Shown piece by piece: positions 1 through 5,286 of a stretch of DNA of 5,286 bases. Origin of the DNA: Spirochaetaceae bacterium. Its GTDB lineage: Bacteria > Spirochaetota > Spirochaetia > Treponematales > Treponemataceae. The notes below the pieces were generated by a model. It had not been told where the DNA came from. It did no database searches and worked only from the letters and a program-made list of their open reading frames with translations. The DNA lies in contig JAISVD010000047.1 of NCBI GenBank assembly GCA_031271875.1, positions 1 through 5,286 on the forward strand, in the 5' to 3' direction. The position numbers and the translations under genes were made by a program. Every line of letters starts with the position of its first letter. Positions within the stretch are counted from its first letter, which is position 1.

Positions 1-542
1 AGTCAACTTTTCTGCACCTGGCGGGATGCCTCGACACGCTTACATCCGGTTCCATTACGGTGGCGGGTTTCGATACCGCTTCGGCAACGAAGAGGGAACT
101 CGCGCTGCTCAGGCGGAACAGCATCGGATTCATCTTTCAGGCTTACAACCTGATTCCGGTACTGTCGGTGATGGAAAATGTTTCGTTCCCCCTTACCCTG
201 CTCGGCGTGGACAAGCGGGAGGCACAGGAACGCTCTCTGGCGGCGCTCCGGGAGGTCGGCCTTGAGGGGATGGAAGAGCGCCGCCCCAAGGAGATGTCCG
301 GAGGTCAGCAGCAGCGGGTCGCCATCGCACGGGCGCTGGTAAAACGGCCGTCGATTATCCTTGCCGATGAACCGACCGCAAATCTTGACTCAAAGACAGG
401 CCGGGAGGTACTGGAAATTATGCTCCGGCTGAACCAGGAAGCGGGAACCACATTCATCTTTTCCACCCATGATCCTATGGTAATGGAATACGCCCGCAGG
501 ACGATCCTGATCCGGGACGGAAAGATAGAAAACGCCGCCTGA
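1..542 (+). CDS. ABC transporter ATP-binding protein, LolD/MacB type (5' end missing)
   Basis: This is the nucleotide-binding subunit that hydrolyses ATP on the cytoplasmic face to drive the FtsX-type permeases encoded next. The reading frame is open from the window edge. Bases 1-2 (AG) fit the end of the Walker A lysine codon, and codons from base 3 read STFLHLAG, so roughly 40-45 N-terminal residues lie outside and 179 are present. Visible motifs in order: Q-loop GFIFQAYNL (Gln at 138-140), ABC signature MSGGQQQRVAIARAL (from 294), Walker B IILADEP (from 354) followed by the D-loop NLDS, and H-loop STHDP (His at 468-470). All catalytic elements inside the window are intact. The MSGGQQQR signature and GFIFQ Q-loop resemble MacB and related lipoprotein/efflux ATPases. 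The protein ends soon after the H-loop, with no fused membrane domain, as in LolD. The GTG at 60 is an internal valine, not the start. The substrate cannot be read from this subunit. Confidence 0.95.
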   Translation, partial: STFLHLAGCLDTLTSGSITVAGFDTASATKRELALLRRNSIGFIFQAYNLIPVLSVMENVSFPLTLLGVDKREAQERSLAALREVGLEGMEERRPKEMSGGQQQRVAIARALVKRPSIILADEPTANLDSKTGREVLEIMLRLNQEAGTTFIFSTHDPMVMEYARRTILIRDGKIENAA

Positions 543-548
543 AGGAAG
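542..548 (+). promoter_or_regulatory. Ribosome binding site of permease 1
   Basis: AAGGAAG lies 5 bases before the ATG at 554 and overlaps the last base of the upstream TGA stop. The overlap and short gap favour translational coupling of the ATPase and permease 1, and they fix the permease start at 554. Confidence 0.75.
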
Positions 549-553
549 ATTAT

Positions 554-2326
554 ATGAAAAATACATTTGCCGCCGTCTCTGTGAAGACAATCGCCGGGAT
601 GGCTTTTAGAAATCTTTCACGCCACAAGATAAAGACAATCATAACGACTGTCGCGGTTGCCGTGAGCGTGGCGGTATATATTGTTATGGATGGATGGCTC
701 CTGGGAATCAATCTGGATTCCAGGCGGAATATCGTCAGTTATGAAACCGGCGCCGCGAAGATACAGGCTCATCTCTATTTTGAGAAGAAAGACGATCTGC
801 CGATGTACGAAAATTTTTCCGGATGGCAGGAGTATGCTTCCATACTTGCAGAGAAGGGATATGATTCGGCGCCGCGGTTTGTGTTTACCGGTACTATCTA
901 TTCTCCCACAGGATCAGCCCCGATGGAATTCGTGGGGGCCGACCCAGCGGCGGAGGAGAGACTGCTGCGATACTCGTCGTATATGGAATCGGGCCGGTAC
1001 ATAAAACCGGGAGCGTTTGAAATCGCGGTGGGTTCCATGGCGGCGGAAAAGCTCCGGGTGGGTATTCCTCAGCGTCCCGCCAGGGAAGAGCTGGAACAGG
1101 ATATAGCCGGTTATGCTTCGGATGAAGCGGAACGGGGATTCATCCTTTCACTCTATGAAAACGCATCGAAGGACAAAACTGCCTTTGAGGGGGCTGATGA
1201 AAAAACAGAGGAGCGCATGACCCTGCGTCAGGATCTCTCCGCCGGGGATCTCTCCCGGTTCTGGGATATACTTGCGGCGGGGGGGCGTATGGATGTGCGC
1301 ATCTCCACGGTTATAGACATGAAAGCCATACCGGATGTTGTGCGGAGGGAGAAGTTCGAGGCCGAACTTGAACCCTCTCTCTCCTCCGAAGAGAGGGAGC
1401 TGTTTTTTTCCGTCTATGAAGAGGATCCGTTTACCGGGGACTATCTTCTTGCAAGCGAGGACAGCGCGCTGCTCCAGGCGGCGCTCAACGCTATGGTACG
1501 GGCGGATTACTCAGGTACTATCAGCCATGTAAACCAGCTGGTGGATGCGGTGGTGGTGGGGGTCATCAATTCACCGAATCCCAAGACCAACGCGAATATC
1601 GGATACATTCCTCTGGATGTGCTGCAGGACGAGTCGGGGCTGATGCTTGAAGGCGCGGCACCTGGCGGAGCGGTGACGGAGCTGCTTATCCGGGAACGGA
1701 ACGCAAAGGATACGGTTCTTCCGGGAAAGAGTGAATCCCCTGAGGCAATCACTGCGGCGCTTAACGCAGGGCTTGCGGAGCGGTTCCCAAGGGAACGGTT
1801 CCCAAGGGAACGGCTCCCTTGGGAACTCGGCGTATATGGATGGCGGGATTACGCTGCGGATTATCTCGCGGCTTCATCAGCGGATAATGTAACAAGCCAG
1901 ATTATGATCGGCCTTCTTTTTATACTCTCCTTTATCGGTATCGCGAATACCATGCTGATGGCGATCCTTGAGAGAACCAGGGAGATCGGTATGCTCCGCG
2001 CCCAGGGGATGACAGACGGACAGCTTATTATGGCATACATGCTTGAAGCGGGTTTTGTGGGACTTATCGGTTCGGCGGCGGGGATACTGATCGGATGTCT
2101 CGTCAACATTCCGATGGTACAATACGGCATAGATTATTCGGGAATGGTGGAAGCCGCCGGAGGGGATTTCGGATACAGGCTAACCTCTTTTTTCAGGTCC
2201 GCATGGAACCCGCCGGTAATCGCCGGTACGGGAATCGTGGCGACACTGCTCTCTTCGGTGATGGCATTTTTTCCGACCCGGCGGGCGCTCAGGATGCCGA
2301 TTACGGACAGCCTGAGATTTGAGTAA
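554..2326 (+). CDS. ABC transporter permease, FtsX/MacB family, with enlarged periplasmic domain
   Basis: This is an inner-membrane subunit that probably pairs with the permease encoded downstream and is driven by the upstream ATPase. The layout is the four-helix LolC/LolE/MacB type. An amphipathic N-terminus (AFRNLSRHKIKT, residues 17-28) leads to TM1 at about 28-46. A large extracytoplasmic domain spans about 50-448. TM2 is at about 450-471, TM3 at about 495-519 and TM4 at about 555-574, with a short basic cytoplasmic tail. Between TM2 and TM3 is the conserved cytoplasmic stretch ERTREIGMLRAQGM (473-486), which contacts the ATPase in this family. At 590 residues it is some 170-190 longer than LolC or LolE; the excess is in the extracytoplasmic domain, with an acidic, probably helical stretch around 165-300. 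Residues 410-424 are a tandem repeat, RFPRE-RFPRE-RLPWE, encoded by a palindromic 15-bp array just before the return to the membrane. G7 and T7 runs occur inside the gene. The family is clear; the substrate is unknown. Confidence 0.93.
   Translation: MKNTFAAVSVKTIAGMAFRNLSRHKIKTIITTVAVAVSVAVYIVMDGWLLGINLDSRRNIVSYETGAAKIQAHLYFEKKDDLPMYENFSGWQEYASILAEKGYDSAPRFVFTGTIYSPTGSAPMEFVGADPAAEERLLRYSSYMESGRYIKPGAFEIAVGSMAAEKLRVGIPQRPAREELEQDIAGYASDEAERGFILSLYENASKDKTAFEGADEKTEERMTLRQDLSAGDLSRFWDILAAGGRMDVRISTVIDMKAIPDVVRREKFEAELEPSLSSEERELFFSVYEEDPFTGDYLLASEDSALLQAALNAMVRADYSGTISHVNQLVDAVVVGVINSPNPKTNANIGYIPLDVLQDESGLMLEGAAPGGAVTELLIRERNAKDTVLPGKSESPEAITAALNAGLAERFPRERFPRERLPWELGVYGWRDYAADYLAASSADNVTSQIMIGLLFILSFIGIANTMLMAILERTREIGMLRAQGMTDGQLIMAYMLEAGFVGLIGSAAGILIGCLVNIPMVQYGIDYSGMVEAAGGDFGYRLTSFFRSAWNPPVIAGTGIVATLLSSVMAFFPTRRALRMPITDSLRFE
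1373..1409 (+). other. Hairpin followed by T7 run inside permease 1 (terminator-like)
   Basis: CCCTCTCT (1373-1380) and AGAGAGGG (1390-1397) form a perfect 8-bp stem with a 9-base loop. Five bases later comes a run of seven T (1403-1409). The layout recalls an intrinsic terminator, but it lies in the middle of an open gene and the gap between stem and T run is longer than usual, so strong termination is doubtful. The sequence codes for PSLSSEERELFF, and translation by ribosomes would normally mask the hairpin. Confidence 0.3.
1781..1825 (+). repeat. In-frame 15-bp palindromic tandem repeat, 3 units, last unit inverted
   Basis: There are three contiguous 15-base units. Units 1 and 2 (1781-1795, 1796-1810) are identical: CGGTTCCCAAGGGAA. 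Unit 3 (1811-1825) is CGGCTCCCTTGGGAA. Unit 1 contains GTTCCC-AA-GGGAAC, perfect 6-bp arms around a 2-base centre. In unit 3 the centre is TT instead of AA, as if the unit were inverted. As a result 1798-1809 and 1815-1826 form a perfect 12-bp inverted repeat with the 5-base loop ACGGC. Codon phase is exact: each unit is five codons, giving RFPRE, RFPRE, RLPWE (residues 410-424). The repeat unit has no stop codon in any of the six frames. Confidence 0.92.
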
Positions 2327-2337
2327 CCGGAAGCGGT

Positions 2338-2343
2338 AAAGGA
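2338..2343 (+). promoter_or_regulatory. Ribosome binding site of permease 2
   Basis: AAAGGA sits 8 bases before the ATG at 2352, within the 25-base gap after the permease 1 stop. It supports 2352 as the start. No promoter or terminator fits in this gap. Confidence 0.6.
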
Positions 2344-2351
2344 AAACTATT

Positions 2352-3632
2352 ATGGAAGATTCTGTAGGGAAAATACGGAAAGGAAAGGCCTCGGGAACAC
2401 TGGCTGTTATTGCATACCGGAATATATGGAGGAATATGCGGCGTACCGCGCTCTGTATTGTTGCGGTGGCGATAGCGGTGTTCTTCAATATTTTCATGCA
2501 GGCCATGATCAACGGAATGGTGAAGGGCATTGAGGATGTGGTGCGGATATTCGATACCGGTCATGTGAATGTGGTCTCCGCGCAGTTTGAAGAGGAGCGG
2601 GAATATGTTCCCGTCCAATTCCCCGTGGCGGACGGACGCAGTACCACTGAACTGATTGCGGATATTGAAGCGATTCCGGGAGTGCGCGCCGCGCTGCCAC
2701 GCATTACAGCCTATGCCACCCTTTCTGACAGTGTGGTAAAACACGCCCTGCTGTGGGGTATTGATATCGGCAGGGAGATGGAGATCAATAACTTCAATAT
2801 TTCCGAAAGGAGCGATGGTCTTGTGACGGGACGGTATCCCGAAGCGGGGAGTAACGAGTGCGCTATCGGCGTGTACCTGGCCAAAAAGGCGGGACTCAAT
2901 ATCGGAGACAGGATTCCGCTGAAGGTTGTTTCGGCGCAGTTTTCCGATAAATACTGGAGTCCCGTCATAACCGGTTTTTTTGAATACGATTACCGCAAGT
3001 TTGATGAAGAGACGATTTTGGTTTCCTTTGACAGGCTCCAGCGTCTGCTGGTTATGGACGACTCAACACAGCAGCTTTTCATCTATGCCGATGATGTACG
3101 GGAGAGCGGAACCATTGCCGCCCGGGTACGGATGCTGCTGGGAGGAAATGTGGTACGCGAGTGGGGGGACAACTATTGGGTCGCCCTGATGCGGCAGAGT
3201 TCGGTGGTCTATGTCATTGTATATCTGGTGTTCCAGATCGTGGCAAGTTTTCTGATCGTGAATACGGTACTGATGGTTATCCACGAGAGGATAAAGGAGA
3301 TAGGGATGATGGGCTCCCTCGGCATGACCAGGGGAGAGATTGTGACGGTATTTTTCTTTGAAGCGGTATTTCTGAGCGTCATCGGTTCACTCATCGGCTG
3401 TGCCGCGGGCGCCGTCTCCACCGGGATCGGTTCTCTGTTTCCGATTCCCATTGATACCTTTACCGGCGGCGGACTCAAGGAGTTCCCCATGGCAGGAACT
3501 ATCTTTCTCGATTTCTCGCCGCTGACCGTGGCGGAGGGGTTCCTCTTTGGGGTTATTGTTTCTTCGCTCTGTACACTGCTGCCGTCACTCAAGAGCGCGT
3601 TTATTGAACCGGTTGAAGCGCTGCGGCGTTGA
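2352..3632 (+). CDS. ABC transporter permease, FtsX family (LolC/LolE-like)
   Basis: This is the second membrane subunit, probably forming a heterodimer with the 590-residue permease. At 426 residues it is close to the usual LolC/LolE length. An amphipathic AYRNIWRNMRRT (21-32) leads into TM1 at about 32-50. An extracytoplasmic domain of some 230 residues (about 53-284) includes the segment IEAIPGVRAALPRI, typical of the MacB-type periplasmic core domain. TM2 is at about 285-307 and is followed by the cytoplasmic coupling segment HERIKEIGMMGSLGM. TM3 is at about 332-355 and TM4 at about 392-411, and the protein ends EPVEALRR, a common family ending (EP..ALR). It differs strongly in sequence from permease 1 outside the membrane core, so this is not a recent tandem duplication. 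It carries no 15-bp repeat array. Lipoprotein release is the best-known job for such pairs, but lipid or peptide export is also possible. Confidence 0.93.
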   Translation: MEDSVGKIRKGKASGTLAVIAYRNIWRNMRRTALCIVAVAIAVFFNIFMQAMINGMVKGIEDVVRIFDTGHVNVVSAQFEEEREYVPVQFPVADGRSTTELIADIEAIPGVRAALPRITAYATLSDSVVKHALLWGIDIGREMEINNFNISERSDGLVTGRYPEAGSNECAIGVYLAKKAGLNIGDRIPLKVVSAQFSDKYWSPVITGFFEYDYRKFDEETILVSFDRLQRLLVMDDSTQQLFIYADDVRESGTIAARVRMLLGGNVVREWGDNYWVALMRQSSVVYVIVYLVFQIVASFLIVNTVLMVIHERIKEIGMMGSLGMTRGEIVTVFFFEAVFLSVIGSLIGCAAGAVSTGIGSLFPIPIDTFTGGGLKEFPMAGTIFLDFSPLTVAEGFLFGVIVSSLCTLLPSLKSAFIEPVEALRR

Positions 3633-3647
3633 AGCCATTTCAAAAAT

Positions 3648-3653
3648 AGGGAG
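3648..3653 (+). promoter_or_regulatory. Ribosome binding site that decides the cardiolipin synthase start
   Basis: AGGGAG lies 4 bases before the ATG at 3658. The same frame stays open upstream to 3547, inside permease 2, but the upstream start would add 37 residues encoded entirely by overlap and by the gap. The residues after 3658 (basic MGQRKYHFLWGRK, then a membrane helix) are what the family begins with, so 3658 is preferred. Confidence 0.7.
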
Positions 3654-3657
3654 AGAT

Positions 3658-5253
3658 ATGGGACAACGGAAATATCATTTCCTCTGGGGAAGAAAACTGC
3701 TGCTCGCGCTGCTGCTGATTTTTCAGATCATCTTCCTTATATATTTTATCATCAGTTCAAGCAGACGTTCCGAATGGATCTCCGGCGGACTGACGGCGCT
3801 GAGTGTGCTTGCCGCGCTGTATGTCGTGAACAGACGGGAAAAAGATGCGTACAAGCTGACGTGGGTATTTCTTATTCTGCTGTTCCCCATATTTGGCGGA
3901 CTTTTTTACCTGCTCTTTTCCGCACAGACTTCCGCGAAAATGCTCGCGAAGAAACAGAAAGCGATTGAACTTCAAAGCAGGAAGCTGTTTCTGCTGACCG
4001 GAGACCGGTTTGCTGAAGCGGCGGCGGAAGCTCCTGAGAGCATTCCCCAGATACGGTATTTGCAGCATTTTGAGGGATTCCCTGTATACCGGCATACCGG
4101 GACAACATACCTGACTCCGGGGGAGCGGAAATTCGAGTATCTTGTGAGGGAGCTTGAAAAAGCGGAGCATTATATTTTTCTTGAGTATTTTATTATCAGG
4201 GAAGGTGTACTGTGGAATACCGTGGAGGAGGTTCTTGCGCGCAAGGCAAAAGAGGGCGTGCTGGTCAGGGTGCTCTATGATGATCTGGGCTGCTTCTTTT
4301 CGCTTCCCCCGGAGTTTCCCGGAAAACTTGCGGCCTTGGGAATTCAGTGCAGAGCCTTTAATCCATTCAGGCCCTTTCTCACTACAAAACAGAACAACCG
4401 GGATCACCGGAAGATCGCCGTGATCGACGGCAAGACTGCCTTCACGGGGGGCATCAATCTGGCGGACGAATATATCAATACCTATGAAAAGTATGGACAC
4501 TGGAAGGATGCGGCGATCATGATCGAGGGGGAAGCGGCATGGAGTTTTACCCTCATGTTTCTTGAGATGTGGGAGCTGACTTCTGCGAAGTCAACTTCTG
4601 CGAAGTCAACTTCGGGGAAGCCGACTTCAGGCGAGCCGACTTCGCAGAAGCCGGAGGAATATGAGGAGTTTTATCCGTGGAAGGAGGAGGCCTGCCCCGT
4701 ACATTCTTGCGGACTGGTACAGCCCTACGCGGACAGTCCCATGGATAGGGAGAATGTGGGAGAGCATGTGTATCTCCAGATCATCAATAATGCGAAACAG
4801 TATGTGTATATCAATACGCCTTATCTGATTGTCGATAACAGTATGCTTTCGGCCCTGCGGCTTGCCGCAAAAAGCGGGATTGATGTACGGATTGTGACGC
4901 CCCATAAATGGGACAAGCGGCTCGTACATATCGCGACCCGCTCCTGCTATCGTGACCTGATTCTCGCGGGGGTGAAAATTTACGAGTACTCCCTTGGGTT
5001 CATTCATTCAAAAACATTTGTTTCCGATGATACCGTTGCAACCGTGGGAACGACGAATCTCGATTTCAGGAGCCTGTATCTGCATTTTGAATGCGGTGTG
5101 TGGATGTACGGAACAGCAGCGGTTGCGGAAATAAAAAATGATTTTCTGCTTACCCTTGAAAACTGCCAGCGGATAACGGAAGATGATTGCAGAAGTACTT
5201 TCGCGGGCAGGATTGTTCAGGATGTACTGCGGCTGTTCGGTCCGCGGATGTAA
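3658..5253 (+). CDS. cls: Cardiolipin synthase (phospholipase D superfamily, two HKD motifs)
   Basis: This membrane enzyme condenses two phosphatidylglycerol molecules into cardiolipin and glycerol by a phospholipase-D-type mechanism. The 531-residue protein begins with three predicted membrane segments (about 13-34, 41-57, 67-88). The third, ending FPIFGGLFYLLFS, is the family's N-terminal PLD-nuclease-like domain; the three-segment form is common in Clostridia. HKD motif 1 is HRKIAVID (His250, Lys252, Asp257) with GGIN at 264-267. HKD motif 2 is HSKTFVSD (His450, Lys452, Asp457) with GTTN at 464-467. Both active-site halves are complete. Between them, residues 308-332 are five TSAKS-like pentapeptides from a 15-bp tandem array, placed after FLEMWELT in a linker that is naturally variable in Cls proteins. 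Without these 25 residues the HKD spacing (200) falls near the usual 175-180. The gene lies 25 bases after permease 2 with no terminator, so it is probably cotranscribed with the transporter. It ends TAATAG, a double stop. Confidence 0.95.
   Translation: MGQRKYHFLWGRKLLLALLLIFQIIFLIYFIISSSRRSEWISGGLTALSVLAALYVVNRREKDAYKLTWVFLILLFPIFGGLFYLLFSAQTSAKMLAKKQKAIELQSRKLFLLTGDRFAEAAAEAPESIPQIRYLQHFEGFPVYRHTGTTYLTPGERKFEYLVRELEKAEHYIFLEYFIIREGVLWNTVEEVLARKAKEGVLVRVLYDDLGCFFSLPPEFPGKLAALGIQCRAFNPFRPFLTTKQNNRDHRKIAVIDGKTAFTGGINLADEYINTYEKYGHWKDAAIMIEGEAAWSFTLMFLEMWELTSAKSTSAKSTSGKPTSGEPTSQKPEEYEEFYPWKEEACPVHSCGLVQPYADSPMDRENVGEHVYLQIINNAKQYVYINTPYLIVDNSMLSALRLAAKSGIDVRIVTPHKWDKRLVHIATRSCYRDLILAGVKIYEYSLGFIHSKTFVSDDTVATVGTTNLDFRSLYLHFECGVWMYGTAAVAEIKNDFLLTLENCQRITEDDCRSTFAGRIVQDVLRLFGPRM
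4579..4653 (+). repeat. In-frame 15-bp palindromic tandem repeat, 5 units, last unit inverted
   Basis: There are five contiguous 15-base units. Units 1 and 2 are identical, ACTTCTGCGAAGTCA (4579-4593, 4594-4608). Unit 3 is ACTTCGGGGAAGCCG, unit 4 ACTTCAGGCGAGCCG, and unit 5 ACTTCGCAGAAGCCG (4639-4653). Around unit 1, TGACTTC-TGC-GAAGTCA is a perfect palindrome with 7-bp arms (4577-4593). In unit 5 the centre TGC is replaced by its reverse complement GCA, so 4580-4592 and 4638-4650 form a perfect 13-bp inverted repeat; unit 2 (4595-4607) pairs equally well. Phase is exact at five codons per unit: TSAKS, TSAKS, TSGKP, TSGEP, TSQKP (residues 308-332). Confidence 0.93.
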
Positions 5254-5274
5254 TAGGGAACGGCATATATTCCG

Positions 5275-5281
5275 AAGGTGA
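5275..5281 (+). promoter_or_regulatory. Probable ribosome binding site of a gene starting just beyond the window
   Basis: AAGGTGA is a strong match to the anti-Shine-Dalgarno complement and stands 5 bases before the window end. The 33 bases after the cls stop hold no convincing terminator: only a weak GGAA/TTCC pairing with a long loop and no T run. A start codon is therefore expected within a few bases downstream, extending the operon. Confidence 0.45.
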
Positions 5282-5286
5282 AGAAC

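Noticed and set aside
1..15. The window's first bases (AGTCAACTTTTCTG) resemble the cls repeat unit (AAGTCAACTTCTGCG).
   Set aside because: They encode the conserved Lys-Ser-Thr of the Walker A motif, which happens to share codons with the KSTS repeat. There is no tandem copy and no palindrome, so it is coincidence.
2180..2744. Minus-strand open frames spanning the permease 1/permease 2 junction.
   Set aside because: They run antisense to two well-supported permeases, have no recognisable motif, and are low-complexity basic proteins typical of shadows.
3547..3657. An upstream start for the cardiolipin synthase at 3547, overlapping permease 2.
   Set aside because: The added 37 residues are encoded out of frame with permease 2 and in the gap. 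They have no family resemblance, and a ribosome binding site stands directly before 3658.
3757..4500. A 247-codon open frame on the minus strand inside cls.
   Set aside because: It lies wholly opposite a clearly functional gene with conserved motifs, has no recognisable domain, and is a shadow of codon bias.
4579..4653. The cls array considered as a CRISPR array.
   Set aside because: Units are 15 bp, contiguous and without spacers, and they are translated in frame; there are no cas genes in view.
5254..5275. The pairing GGAA / TTCC after the cls stop as a terminator.
   Set aside because: Four base pairs, a 9-base loop and no T run; too weak to call.

Overview
The window carries four genes on the plus strand, packed as one apparent operon. 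Intergenic gaps are 11, 25 and 25 bases. In order they are: the 3' part of an ABC-transporter ATPase of the LolD/MacB type, a 590-residue FtsX/MacB-type permease, a second permease of 426 residues (LolC/LolE-sized), and a complete two-HKD cardiolipin synthase of 531 residues. The first gene is cut by the window edge inside its Walker A motif. A good Shine-Dalgarno sequence in the last 12 bases suggests a fifth gene begins just outside. No promoter, convincing terminator, RNA gene, transposase or CRISPR array is visible, and no gene-free stretch exceeds 33 bases.

The base composition is moderate, roughly half G+C. Two paired FtsX-type permeases with one ATPase suggest a diderm bacterium. The cardiolipin synthase has the three-membrane-segment N-terminus common in Clostridia and some spirochaetes. 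My best guess is a spirochaete of the Treponema group, possibly a gut-associated one, but this is an impression from gene style and not proven by the sequence.

How the genes may work together: the ATPase would energise a heterodimer of the two permeases. By family this would extract a substrate (lipoprotein, lipid or amphiphile) from the outer leaflet of the inner membrane by mechanotransmission. The cardiolipin synthase makes the dianionic phospholipid cardiolipin in the same membrane. The shared theme is envelope biogenesis; the exact substrate is unknown.

The most unusual feature is a pair of in-frame 15-bp tandem arrays in two unrelated genes: three units in permease 1 (1781-1825) and five in the cardiolipin synthase (4579-4653). 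Their sequences differ, but the design is the same. Each unit is five codons long, the best-preserved units are near-perfect palindromes with a 2-3 base centre, and the first two units are identical. In both arrays the last unit has its centre reverse-complemented (AA to TT; TGC to GCA), creating perfect 12-13 bp inverted repeats inside the coding sequence. This looks like a family of palindromic, orientation-switching micro-repeats that expand within open reading frames.
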